Shown here: piece after piece, positions 52,420 to 60,788 of the stretch
Layout: the number at the start of each line of letters is the position of its first letter
Position numbering within the stretch: position 1 is the first letter of the stretch
NCBI GenBank assembly: GCA_030447925.1
Contig: JAUJNX010000003.1
Span: 372,001-436,000, forward strand
Reading direction: 5' to 3'
From: Egibacteraceae bacterium
GTDB lineage: Bacteria > Actinomycetota > Nitriliruptoria > Euzebyales > Egibacteraceae
DNA length: 64,000 nucleotides
The notes under the pieces: model-generated
What the model saw: only the letters and a program-made list of their open reading frames with translations
Database searches by the model: none
What the model was told of the DNA's origin: nothing
Program-made: the position numbers and the translations under genes

Positions 52420-53496
52420 GGCGTGTCTGACGGAGGTGGTTGCGCGGGTTTGGGGGTGGGGGCCGGTAGACCGGCGGCATGCAGAGTCGTCATGATCTTT
52501 CGGATGCGGAGTGGGCGGTGATCGAGCCGTTGCTGCCGGATGCCACGCCGCGGCGGGGGGGCCGGTGGCGGGATCACCGGCAGGTGGTCAACGGGGTGGT
52601 GTGGCGGGCCCGGACGGGGTGTCCGTGGCGGGACTTGCCGCCTGGGTATGGGCCGTGGCAGACGGTGTATGAGCGGCATCGCCGCTGGTCTGGCGACGGG
52701 ACGTGGGAGCGGGTGCTGGACGGGTTGCGGGTCGGCTGTGACGCCGGGGAGGGCGAGTGGACGGTGGGGATCGACTCGACGGTGGTGCGGGCGCATCAGC
52801 ACGCCGCCGGCGCCCGCCACGCCCCGCCCGCCGACGTGCCCGCCGCCCGGCTGGTCGGCGTGCTGGAGGGTGTGGCGGGACCCTCCGGTCCCACAGGGGG
52901 CGCTACCGAATCACAACGATCCGCCGCCTGACCGCACTGACGGTGACGTTGGTGACCGCCGGTCGCGGCGGCGGGCGGATCGGGAGGGGATCGGGCGGTC
53001 CCGCGGCGGGCTGAGCACCAAGATCCATCTGCTGGCCGACGCCCGCGCCAGGCCGCTGGCCAGGGTCACCACCGCCGGCCAGCGCGGCGACGCGCTGGCC
53101 GCCGGGCCGCTGCTGGACCGGCTCAAGGTCCGCCGGCCAGGGCGGGGCCGCCCGCGGACCCGGCCGGGCCGGCTGCTGGGCGACAAGGCCTACTCCAACC
53201 GGGCGCTACGCGCCCAGCTGCGCCGCCGGCGCGTCCGGGCGGTGATCCCCGAACCGGCCGACCAGCAGGCCAACCGGCGCCGCCGCGGCAGCACCGGCGG
53301 CCGCCCTCCCGTCTTTGACGCCCAGGTCTACAAGCAGCGCAACAGCACCGAGCGGTGCGTCAACAAGATCAAGGCCTACCGGGCGGTCGCGATGCGCACC
53401 GACAAACGCCTGTACGTCTTCGAAGGCACCATCGACGTCGCCTCCATGCGCATCTGGACCCGCGACCTCACCCGCCACCATCCGTCAGACACGCTC
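52419..53496 (+). mobile_element. IS5-type insertion sequence A (complete ends)
   Basis: The element has terminal inverted repeats of about 16 bases (GGGCGTGTCTGACGGA at left; GAGCGTGTCTGACGGA read inward at right) and is flanked by TA at 52417-52418 and 53497-53498. It is about 1.08 kb and encodes a two-frame transposase. The left TA plus the IS's first G form the TAG stop of the aminotransferase, and the right TA plus G form the transposase stop. Confidence 0.85.
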
Positions 53497-53499
53497 TAG
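52479..53499 (+). CDS. IS5-family transposase in two frames (element A)
   Basis: Frame one, from ATG 52479, encodes the DDE_4-type N-terminus: RHDLSDAEWAVIEPLLPDAT, WRDHRQVVNGVVWRARTGC, WRDLPPGYGPWQTVYERHRR and IDSTVVRAHQHAAGAR with the first catalytic Asp. It ends at 52931. The second frame continues with GRSRGGLSTKIHLLADARAR, LLGDKAYSNRALRAQL (second Asp) and TERCVNKIKAYRAVAMRTDK (Glu) to 53499. Two-frame transposases of this family are usually made by ribosomal frameshifting; here the second frame is shifted by one base forward. All catalytic residues appear intact. Confidence 0.82.
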
Positions 53500-54563
53500 G
53501 GCGTGTCTGGTGACTGCTGGGTGAGGTCACGGGTCCAGATTCGGATCGAGGCGACGTCGACGGTGCCGTCGTAGATGTGGGTGCGCTTGTCGGTGCGCAT
53601 CGCCACGGCCCGGTGACCCTTGATCTTGTTGACGCACCGCTCGGTGGTGTTGCGCTGTCGGTAGGCGACCGGGTCGAGGCGGGTGGTCGGCCGCCGGTCG
53701 ATCCGCGCCGCCGCCGGCTGGCGGTCTGGTCGGCGGGTTCGGCGATCACCGCCCGCACCTTGCGGCGGGACAGCGCGACGCGGATCGCCCGGCTGGAGTA
53801 GGCCTTGTCGCCCAACAGCCTGCCCGGCCGGGTCCGCGGACGGCCCGGCCCGGCCCGGGCGATCCGCAGCCGGCCCATCAGCGGCGCGCAGACGAGGCTG
53901 TCGCCGCGCTGACCGGCGGTGGTCACCCTGGCCAGTGGCCGGGACCGCAGGTCGGCCAGCAGGTGGATCTTGGTGGTCAACCCGCCGCGGGACCGCCCGA
54001 TCGCCTCCCGATCCCGCCGTGGCGGCAACCGACCGTCACCGCGGTCACCGCCGGTAGGTTCCGGCGGCCGGTTCTTGTGATTCGGTAGCGCCCCCTGTGT
54101 GACCCCAGGGTCGGGCCACACCCTCCAGCACACCGGCCAGCCGGGCGGCGGGCGGGGCATGGCGGGCGCCGGCGGCGTGCTGGTGGGCTCGCACGACGGT
54201 GGAGTCGATCCCCACCGTCCAGATGTTCTCGCCCTGGTCACAGCCGGTCCGCAGCCCGTCCAGCACCCGCCTCCCATGTCCCGTACGCCGACCAGCGGCG
54301 ATGCCGGTAGTACACCGCCTTCCACGGCCCGTACACCGCCGGCAGGTCACACCACGGCGCCCCGGTCCGCACGCGCCACAACACCCCGTTGACCACCCCC
54401 CGGTGATCACCCCACCGCAGACCCCGCCGCCGCCGGCCCCGGTCGGGCAGCAACGGCTCCAGCAGCACCCACTCCGCGTCGTCAGGTCATGACGATCCTG
54501 CATGCCCCGGGTCTACCGGCCGCCACCCCCAAAACCCCGCAACCCCAACTACCAGACACGCTC
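53499..54563 (-). mobile_element. IS5-type insertion sequence B (degraded), adjacent to A
   Basis: The element's ends are GGGCGTGTCTGG at 53499 and the matching GAGCGTGTCTGG read inward from 54563; flanking TA is at 53497-53498 and 54564-54565. The single TA between A and B is shared, so B and A abut. Transposase is on the minus strand, opposite to A. The protein is about 70% alike to that of A by eye, so B is a different subtype rather than a recent copy. Confidence 0.8.
53500..54503 (-). pseudogene. IS5-family transposase remnant (element B)
   Basis: From ATG 54503, MQDRHDLT is followed by a one-base deletion before the AEWVLLEPLLPDRG-like block, which continues GVVNGVLWRVRTGAPWCDLP. Another shift precedes VLDGLRTGCDQGENIWTVGI and DSTVVRAHQHAAGARHA. 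The C-terminal half has GRSRGGLTTKIHLLADLRSR and GDKAYSSRAIRVALSRRKVR, then shifts again before the TERCVNKIK-type end. At least three indels beyond the natural frame change make it inactive as read. Confidence 0.75.
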
Positions 54564-54657
54564 TAGCCCGCCGCGGCGGACTGCTCGTCTCGGGCAGGAT
54601 GCGCTTAGAGGGGCACGCCGCCGCCCGCGTCCACCACGACCTCGACGCGGTCATCCC

Positions 54658-54753
54658 TCACCGCAGCCCCAGGGCCTCGGACAGCAGCAGCACGAGCATC
54701 ACGATCATGATGCCGAACAGGACCCGCACCGCCGCCCGCCAGATCCCGCTCAC
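54658..54753 (-). CDS. Predicted small single-pass membrane peptide
   Basis: A 31-codon frame from GTG 54753 encodes SGIWRAAVRVLFGIMIVMLV followed by LLLSEALGLR: a short amphipathic start and one hydrophobic helix. It lies 109 bases downstream of the histidine kinase on the same strand. The size and composition fit a small membrane regulator, but there is no homology support and the frame may be chance. Confidence 0.4.
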   Translation of the reverse strand: MSGIWRAAVRVLFGIMIVMLVLLLSEALGLR

Positions 54754-54861
54754 CGGTGCTCCTCAGTGGCCGGCCGGGTTGGTCGCAGCGACGCCGTCGC
54801 CCCTCCTCCACCGCTCATGCCCGGTACGGTGCCACGCCGGTGCCGTCCGGCGACGAGCCGG

Positions 54862-56220
54862 TCACCCTCCAGGCAGCGGGAGCGTGACGTCGACCCGGAA
54901 GCCGCCGGGGATCGGGCCGGCCCGCAGCTCGCCGCCCAGCTCGTGGGCCCGGTCGCCCAGGCCCCGCAGACCTGCCCCTGGCGTCCAGCGTTCATCGACG
55001 CCCGCAGCGGGAGCTGCGGATCCGGGACCCACGTCCCCACCCCGGTCCTGCACCACCAGCCGCACGTCGCCCTCGCCGTAGCGCAACAGGACGTCCACCT
55101 GCGTCGCGGCGCTGTGGCGGGCCACGTTGGTCAGCGCCTCCTGGGCGGCGCGGTACAGGGCCAGGGCGGCGTCTGCGGACAGCTCGCGGGACGCGCCGTC
55201 GACCTGCAGGCGCACGCCGATACCGGTGCCGTGCTGGAAGTCGTCGATCATGGCGACGAGGCGGTCGGGCCCGGGCGGTGGCATGCTCCGCAGCGTCCGG
55301 ACGGCCTGACGCGCGTCCTCCAAACCCTGGCCGGCCAGGCGGCGGACCTCGTCGAGCTCTGCGGCGACCTGCGGGTCGCGGCGGCGCACCCGCGCCCGCA
55401 CCGCATCCAACCGGAGGGTGAGCACCGTCAGGCTGTGGCCCAGGGCGTCGTGCAGGTCGCGGGCGATCGTCGAGCGCTCCCGCAGCGCCGCCGCCTGGGA
55501 CTTCGCCTCGCCGGCGGACTCCAGCTGCGCCACCAGGGACTCGGCGTCCTGGCGCCGGAGCAGGTAGGCGCGCACCGCCAGCGGCAGCGCCAGGGTGAAC
55601 AGGGCGGCGAGGTCGTAGGTGACCGCCAGGATGAGGATCTGCAAGGGCGGCTCGCCGTCGACCGCGCTCCGCCAGCCGGCCGCGACGTCGACGACGGCGA
55701 GGGCCGCGACCGCGAAGGCGAGCGCGGTGCGCACGCGCAGGCGCGCCCCCGCGGCGACGATCGCGAACCACGCCACGATCAGCCCCGGCGCGTTGTCGGC
55801 GGCGGACACGAGCCGCAGGACGGACCCGGTCAGCACCGCGACGGCGAGCGCGGCGATGTCGACCGGGCCGGGCTCGACATCGGCGAGGCTCCGCCACGTC
55901 ATCAGGATCCACGCGACCGGCATCGCGACGATGGCCACAAGCACGACCAGCCCCGGACCCGACGACGCGGGGGCGGGGTCGTCGAGCACCGCGGTCGCCA
56001 CCGTGGCGACCACCATGGCCAGGCCGACGAGCGCCACCAGCACCGCGAGCCTCCGGGACCGCACCGTGCCGACACGCGGGTCGAGCAGGACACCCAGGCC
56101 GCGCCGGCGCCGCCGGCCCTGCCGGCGACGCCTCGAGTGCGGGCGCGGCGGCCGCTGCTCGTCCGGCCGCCACGGCTCCAGCGGGTCCGGCGCCCCCGCC
56201 GCCTCCCCCGGTCCTTCCAC
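54862..56220 (-). CDS. NarL-type sensor histidine kinase, without response regulator
   Basis: The 452-residue kinase has a basic N-terminus, then about six to seven membrane segments (VLVALVGLAMVVATVATAVL to LILAVTYDLAALFTLALPLA). Next is a HisKA_3 dimerisation helix with the phosphorylated histidine in ERSTIARDLHDALGHSLTVL. The ATP domain has YRAAQEALTNVARHSAAT and GAGLRGLGDRAHELGGEL. This is the NarX/DesK class, which normally works with a LuxR/NarL response regulator encoded next door; none is present here. The gene is enclosed by IS copies and its signal is unknown. GTG 56220. Confidence 0.87.
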   Translation of the reverse strand: MEGPGEAAGAPDPLEPWRPDEQRPPRPHSRRRRQGRRRRRGLGVLLDPRVGTVRSRRLAVLVALVGLAMVVATVATAVLDDPAPASSGPGLVVLVAIVAMPVAWILMTWRSLADVEPGPVDIAALAVAVLTGSVLRLVSAADNAPGLIVAWFAIVAAGARLRVRTALAFAVAALAVVDVAAGWRSAVDGEPPLQILILAVTYDLAALFTLALPLAVRAYLLRRQDAESLVAQLESAGEAKSQAAALRERSTIARDLHDALGHSLTVLTLRLDAVRARVRRRDPQVAAELDEVRRLAGQGLEDARQAVRTLRSMPPPGPDRLVAMIDDFQHGTGIGVRLQVDGASRELSADAALALYRAAQEALTNVARHSAATQVDVLLRYGEGDVRLVVQDRGGDVGPGSAAPAAGVDERWTPGAGLRGLGDRAHELGGELRAGPIPGGFRVDVTLPLPGG

Positions 56221-56423
56221 GGTCGACCACCTCAGCGCGACCTGAACCCCCCGCCCAGGCCCCGGCAGCCTAGTGCACAGGGCCGCGCACCGCGGCGAGC
56301 GACTTCTCGGGGCTGCGTGGCCTCCGTGGGGGAGCCCACCTCGGCCGCGTCCCGGCGCACGGCGCCGTCGCTCCCGCCCGCCAGCCCGCCCACCGCCCGA
56401 CGCGAACGAGCACCGCCACGCCG

Positions 56424-56636
56424 GCGCGGATCGACCGGCGGCCGACCACCCGCCTCGACCCGGTCGCCTACCGACAGCGCAACACCACCGAGCGGTGCGT
56501 CAACAAGATCAAGGGTCACCGGGCCGTGGCGATGCGCACCGACAAGCGCACCCACATCTACGACGGCACCGTCGACGTCGCCTCCATCCGAATCTGGACC
56601 CGCGACCTCACCCAACCAATCACCAGACAGGCCTAG
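56424..56636 (+). pseudogene. 3' remnant of an IS5 transposase like element B
   Basis: In one frame the stretch encodes RRPTTRLDPVAYRQRNTTER, CVNKIKGHRAVAMRTDKRTH and IYDGTVDVASIRIWTRDLTQ, nearly identical in DNA to the end of element B's transposase but on the opposite strand. It ends at a TAG whose TA (56634-56635) borders the next IS element. Everything 5' of the fragment is missing. The 200 bases before it (56221-56423) hold nothing recognisable. Confidence 0.75.
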
Positions 56637-57593
56637 GGCGTGTCCTGCGGATCCGTGGCCTTGGGCCGCGGGGGTGGTTGCGGGGTGTTTGAGGCGGTGG
56701 TGTCGATCATGCCGGGATGGTCGGTCGAGGTGAGGTAACGGATCAAGCGTGGGCGCGGATCGAGCCGCTGCTGCCCGCGCACGGGCGGCGGGGCGGGCGG
56801 TGGCGTGACCACCGCCAGGTGCTCAATGCGATCTTGTGGAAGTTGCGGACCGGCGCGCCGTGGCGGGACCTGCCCGAACGCTACGGCCCGTGGAAGACCG
56901 CCCATGAGCGGCTGCGCCGCTGGACCGCCGACGGCACCTGGGAGCGGATCTTGGCCGAGGTGATCGTCAAAGACGACGCCGTCGGCGAGGTCGAATGGGT
57001 CATCAGCGTGGACTCCAGCAGCGTCCGGGCCCACCAGCACGCCGCTGGGGCCCGGAAAAAGGGGGCTGCACCGACCCCGTCGACGCGCTCGCGGTCGACG
57101 GGAAGCCCTCGGCCGGTCACGAGGAGGGCTGACCAGCAAGCTGCACCTGGCCGTCGACGCCGCCGGCCTGCCGGTGGCGGTCACCCTGACCCCCGGCCAG
57201 GCCGGCGACAACCCTCAACTGCTCGGCCTGATCGACACGCTGGCCGACCTGACCATCAACGGCCGTCGGGTCCGCGTGGGACGTGTGCTGGCCGACAAGG
57301 CCTACTCCCACCCCTGCACCCGCCGGGCGCTGCGCCGCCGCAAGATCAAGACCACCATCCCCGAACGCAGCGACCAATCGCGGTCCGCCAACGCAAAGGC
57401 CCGCGAGGCGGACGGCCCTACGCCTTTGACCGGACCCTGTACCGGCAGCGCAACGTCGTGGAACGCTGCTTCAACCGGCTCAAGCAGTTCCGCGACCTGG
57501 CCACCCGCTACGCCAAACGCGCCGCCTACTACCGCTCCGAAGTCCTCATCGCCTGCATCATCCTCCACCTCCGATGATCCGCAGGACAGGCCC
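56636..57593 (+). mobile_element. IS5-type insertion sequence C
   Basis: Inverted repeats GGGCGTGTCCTGCGGATC and GGGCCTGTCCTGCGGATC (read inward from 57593) bound a 958-bp element flanked by TA at 56634-56635 and 57594-57595. Its ends differ from those of A and B after about ten bases, so it is a third subtype. It abuts the transposase remnant on the left and the IS481-type element on the right. Confidence 0.82.
56717..57577 (+). CDS. IS5-family transposase of element C (two frame changes)
   Basis: The first part, read from 56717, has TDQAWARIEPLLPAHGRRGG, HRQVLNAILWKLRTGAPWRD and VISVDSSSVRAHQHAAGARK (first Asp). Just after this comes a slippery-looking A5G5 run (57056-57065). The continuation, one frame over, is GLTSKLHLAVDAAGLPVAVT and RVLADKAYSHPCTRRALRRR (second Asp). 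Near 57380 the frame returns for PYAFDRTLYRQRNVVERCFN (Glu) and ends at 57577. The A run may be a programmed frameshift; the second change looks like an indel, so activity is doubtful. Confidence 0.72.
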   Translation: MVGRGEVTDQAWARIEPLLPAHGRRGGRWRDHRQVLNAILWKLRTGAPWRDLPERYGPWKTAHERLRRWTADGTWERILAEVIVKDDAVGEVEWVISVDSSSVRAHQHAAGARKKGAAPTPSTRSRSTGSPRPVTRRADQQAAPGRRRRRPAGGGHPDPRPGRRQPSTARPDRHAGRPDHQRPSGPRGTCAGRQGLLPPLHPPGAAPPQDQDHHPRTQRPIAVRQRKGPRGGRPYAFDRTLYRQRNVVERCFNRLKQFRDLATRYAKRAAYYRSEVLIACIILHLR

Positions 57594-57596
57594 TAG

Positions 57597-58632
57597 GTGT
57601 AGTTCCTCGGGAGATTGCAGACGAGGTGAGAGCCTCCCGCCTGGTTCTTCTCACGGTTCCGGGCAAGGAGGCTCTCGTGGCGCATCGTAGTCACCCGCGT
57701 GCGGTGTTGACCGTGGCTGCCCGCAGGTTGTTGGTGGACAGGGTCCGCCGGCAGGGCTGGGCACCTGCGGTAGCGGCCGAGGCGCTGGGCTGTTCGCGGG
57801 CGACGGCATACAAGTGGCTGGCCCGCTACGACGCCGAGGGCGACGCCGGGTTGGCCGACCGCTCGTGCCGGCCGCACCACAGCCCCGGGCGGCTGTCGCC
57901 ACAGCGGGAGCAGGCGATCCTTGACCGGCGCGCCGCGACGCTGGAAGGGCCCCACCGGATCGGCTGGGCGTTGGGCGAAGCCCGCTCCACGGTGCACCGG
58001 GTACTACGCCGTCACGGCATGCCGCGGCTGGCCGACATCGACCGGCCCACCCGCACGGTAGTGCGCTACCAGCGCGACAGCCCCGGCGAGCTGGTCCACG
58101 TCGACGTCAAAAAGCAAGGGCGTATCCCTGATGGCGGCGGCTGGCAGGCGCTGGGCCGCCAGGTCGGCCGCCGCAACCGCAGCGGCGTCGGATTTGACTA
58201 CCTGCACAGCGCGGTGGACGACCACAGCCGCGTCGCCTACATCGAGGCGCACCCCGACGAGCGCAAAGACACCGCCGCCGGGTTCTTCGCCCGGGCGATC
58301 GCCTGGTTCGCCGCCCATGGCATCACCGTCCAGCAGGTCATGACCGACAACGCCATGGCCTACCGCTCGGCGGCCGTCGCCGGCGTCCTGACCGCCCACG
58401 ACGTCCAGCACCTGCGCACCCGCGCCTACCGCCCCCAGACCAACGGCAAGGTCGAGCGGCTCAACCTCACCCTCAAGCACGAATGGGCCTACGCCACCGC
58501 CTACACCAGCAACCAGGACCGCCTCGACGACCTGGACCGCTGGCTGCACCACTACAACTGGCACCGACCCCACATGGCCCACCAAGGAGGCACACCCATG
58601 TCAGCCGTCAACAACCTCCCGGCGAAGCACAC
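57597..58632 (+). mobile_element. IS481-type insertion sequence with CTAG target duplication
   Basis: Imperfect inverted repeats of about 26 bases start GTGTAGTTCC at left and, read inward from the right, GTGTGCTTCG, both continuing through CGGGAG. The element is flanked by CTAG at 57593-57596 and 58633-58636, which I take as a 4-bp target duplication. The right CTAG supplies the stop codon of the transposase and, on the other strand, that of the CbiX gene. Confidence 0.8.
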
Positions 58633-58636
58633 CTAG
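57677..58636 (+). CDS. IS481-family transposase
   Basis: The 319-residue protein has an N-terminal helix-turn-helix (WAPAVAAEALGCSRATAYKW) and a rve-type integrase core. The catalytic acids are Asp in LVHVDVKKQGR, Asp in QQVMTDNAMAYRS and Glu in YRPQTNGKVERLNLTLKHEW. DYLHSAVDDHSRVAYIEAHP and HHYNWHRPHMAHQGGTPM are diagnostic of IS481. The frame is intact, so it may be active. GTG 57677 is preceded by AAGGAGG. The stop TAG lies in the duplicated CTAG. Confidence 0.9.
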   Translation: MAHRSHPRAVLTVAARRLLVDRVRRQGWAPAVAAEALGCSRATAYKWLARYDAEGDAGLADRSCRPHHSPGRLSPQREQAILDRRAATLEGPHRIGWALGEARSTVHRVLRRHGMPRLADIDRPTRTVVRYQRDSPGELVHVDVKKQGRIPDGGGWQALGRQVGRRNRSGVGFDYLHSAVDDHSRVAYIEAHPDERKDTAAGFFARAIAWFAAHGITVQQVMTDNAMAYRSAAVAGVLTAHDVQHLRTRAYRPQTNGKVERLNLTLKHEWAYATAYTSNQDRLDDLDRWLHHYNWHRPHMAHQGGTPMSAVNNLPAKHT

Positions 58637-59496
58637 AGCCGGACGCGCTGGCCGGTGCCGCCGGCGGAGGGGGCGGCGACGCGGTCCTCGCGGCCGGGCA
58701 GGGGGACGCGGTAGGCGCACAGGTCGCAGTTCATGCGCGCGTCACCGGCGAGCGCCTCGCGGTAGCGGTCCAGGACGACGTCGGCGACGACCGGGTCGGG
58801 GCCGAAGCGCCCGGCGTCGACGACCTGCAGGCCGGTCTCGGCGGACACCTGCGCGGCCATGTCGGCCACGCGCTGCTCGAGCAGGCCCGCCAGCAGTGAC
58901 CAGCTGAACAGGACCACGCGCGAGGCGCCGGCCGCGGCGGCGCGGCGCAGGACCACGTCGGCCTTCGGCCAGGTCACCCCGGCGAAGGCGGCGTCGCACC
59001 AGCGGTGGCCGGTGCCCTCGGCCAGGAAGCGCGCGGCCTTCCACAGGTCGCCGTTGGCGTCCGGGTCGCTGGACCCGCTGGCGGTGACCAGCAGCAGCTC
59101 GCCCGGGTCGCGGCGGCGCTCGTCGCCGGCGCCCGCCCCCCCCCGCGCCCGCGCCAGCGCGAACAGCCCCTCGTGCAGGCCCAGCACGCGGCCGTGGGCG
59201 ACCAGCAGCCCCGGGTGGGCGGCGCGGATCTCGGCCACGCCCTCGGGCACGTCGGTCTTGGCGTGGCCCGCGCCCAGGTTGAGGAACGGGACGGTCACCA
59301 GGCGCTCGACGCCCTGGTCGACCAGCTCCGCGGCGGCCGTCGCCGGGTCGGGGTCGGAGAAGTCCTCCAGCCAGGCGGCGCCGACGGGCGCGGGGTGGCG
59401 CGCCCGGAGGTGGCCCACCAGCTCGTCCATCTCCTGCGCACCGCGCGGGTCCCGGGTTCCGTGGGCGATCAGCAGCAGCGCGGGGGCGTCGGTCAT
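58633..59496 (-). CDS. cbiX: Sirohydrochlorin chelatase (CbiX-type)
   Basis: CbiX inserts cobalt (SirB iron) into sirohydrochlorin, for B12 or siroheme. The 287-residue protein has two CbiX repeats: LLLIAHGTRDPRGAQEMDEL (metal-binding His) with RLVTVPFLNLGAGHAKTDVP, and a second half with LLLVTASGSSDPDANGD and RVVLFSWSLLAGLLEQRV. In the second repeat the first motif has Ser where the first repeat has His. It ends CDLCAYRVPLPGRED, as in actinobacterial CbiX. ATG 59496. The 3' end is at the IS481 insertion, whose CTAG keeps the stop codon. Confidence 0.88.
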   Translation of the reverse strand: MTDAPALLLIAHGTRDPRGAQEMDELVGHLRARHPAPVGAAWLEDFSDPDPATAAAELVDQGVERLVTVPFLNLGAGHAKTDVPEGVAEIRAAHPGLLVAHGRVLGLHEGLFALARARGGAGAGDERRRDPGELLLVTASGSSDPDANGDLWKAARFLAEGTGHRWCDAAFAGVTWPKADVVLRRAAAAGASRVVLFSWSLLAGLLEQRVADMAAQVSAETGLQVVDAGRFGPDPVVADVVLDRYREALAGDARMNCDLCAYRVPLPGREDRVAAPSAGGTGQRVRL

Positions 59497-59652
59497 GCGC
59501 CCCATTCTGGTCGTCGGACACCGTCTCCGCGCCGATTCCCCTAGACTCCGGCTTCCGGCGGCCGCGGGGTCATGACCTGGTGCCGTGACCGCCACTCCCG
59601 CACTGCACCCGTCGCCGGTGACCCCGGACCGGGCACGAACCAGGGAGCACGC

Positions 59653-60786
59653 ATGGGCATCGATGCAGACCCGTCCGACCTGCTGCCGTCCGCGGAGCCC
59701 GTCCGGCTGCTGGACGAGACCGGCACCCTGCGGGAGGTCGACGGCTTCCCGCTGGACCTCAAGGAGGACGACCACCGGGCGCTGTACCGCTGGATGGTGC
59801 TGTCCCGGCGGGTCGACCGCCAGGCGATCAACCTCCAGCGCCAGGGCCAGCTGGGCGTCTACGCGTCGCTGCTGGGCCAGGAGGCGGCCCAGGTCGGCAG
59901 CGCCTACGTCCTGGCGGAGCAGGACTGGGCCTTCCCGTCCTACCGCGAGATGGGCGTGGCCCTGGTCCGCGGCGTCGACCCGGCCAGCACCCTGCACCTG
60001 TTCCGCGGCACCTGGTTCGCCGACTACGACCCCCACCGGCACAACTTCGGGCTGCCGTCGATCCCCATCGGCACCCAGGCGCTGCACGCCGCCGGCTACG
60101 CGATGGCGGCCAAGCTGGACGGGCGCGACCTGGTGACCGTCGCCTACTTCGGCGACGGCGCGACCAGCGAGGGCGACCCGCACGAGGCGATGAACTTCGC
60201 CGCCGTCTACGACGCGGCGTGCGTCTTCTTCGTCCAGAACAACCAGTACGCCATCAGCGTCCCGCTGTCCAAGCAGACCAAGGCGCCGACGATCGCGCAC
60301 AAGGCGATCGGCTACGGCATGCCGGGCTACCGCGTCGACGGCAACGACGTGCTCGCCACCTGCGCGGTGATGCGCAAGGCGGTCGACCGGGCGCGCAACG
60401 GCGGGGGGCCCAGCCTGGTCGAGGCGGTCACCTACCGCATGGAGTCCCACACCACCGCCGACGACGCCGCGCGCTACCGCACCGACGAGGAGCTGGCGCA
60501 GTGGCGCCGCCGCGACCCGATCGCGCGGTTCGAGGCGTTCCTCAACGCCGAGGGCCTGCTCGACGACCGCCTGCGCGAGGAGATCGACGCCGAGGCCGAG
60601 CGGCTGGCGACGCGCATGCGCGAGGCCGTGTACGACGCGCCCCACGGGGACCCGATGGAGCTGTTCGACCACGTCTACGTCGACCCCCCGGCGCGCTTCG
60701 CCGAGCAGCGCGACCTGCTGCGCCGCGAGTTGGGTGAGGGCGGAGCGCCAGCGACGCCGGCGGGCGGGGAGAGGGAGGCCTCCTGA
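59653..60786 (+). CDS. pdhA: 2-oxoacid dehydrogenase E1 component, alpha subunit
   Basis: The thiamine-diphosphate-dependent subunit decarboxylates pyruvate or branched-chain 2-oxoacids. The ThDP motif is YFGDGATSEGDPHEAMNFA; LLGQEAAQVGSAYVL and EAVTYRMESHTTADDAARYR (phosphorylation-loop region) are conserved. At 377 residues it fits two-chain E1 enzymes. The alpha/beta split and E2 downstream fit both pyruvate and branched-chain complexes; PSYREMGVALVRGV leans to the branched-chain type. ATG 59653 has GGGAG upstream. It starts a three-gene operon. Confidence 0.9.
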   Translation: MGIDADPSDLLPSAEPVRLLDETGTLREVDGFPLDLKEDDHRALYRWMVLSRRVDRQAINLQRQGQLGVYASLLGQEAAQVGSAYVLAEQDWAFPSYREMGVALVRGVDPASTLHLFRGTWFADYDPHRHNFGLPSIPIGTQALHAAGYAMAAKLDGRDLVTVAYFGDGATSEGDPHEAMNFAAVYDAACVFFVQNNQYAISVPLSKQTKAPTIAHKAIGYGMPGYRVDGNDVLATCAVMRKAVDRARNGGGPSLVEAVTYRMESHTTADDAARYRTDEELAQWRRRDPIARFEAFLNAEGLLDDRLREEIDAEAERLATRMREAVYDAPHGDPMELFDHVYVDPPARFAEQRDLLRRELGEGGAPATPAGGEREAS

Positions 60787-60788
60787 CC

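Noticed and set aside
52900-52931. A possible second selenocysteine-type stop in the IS element A transposase
   Set aside because: The downstream part is in another frame, so this is a frame change, not an in-frame TGA; no Sec motif is present.
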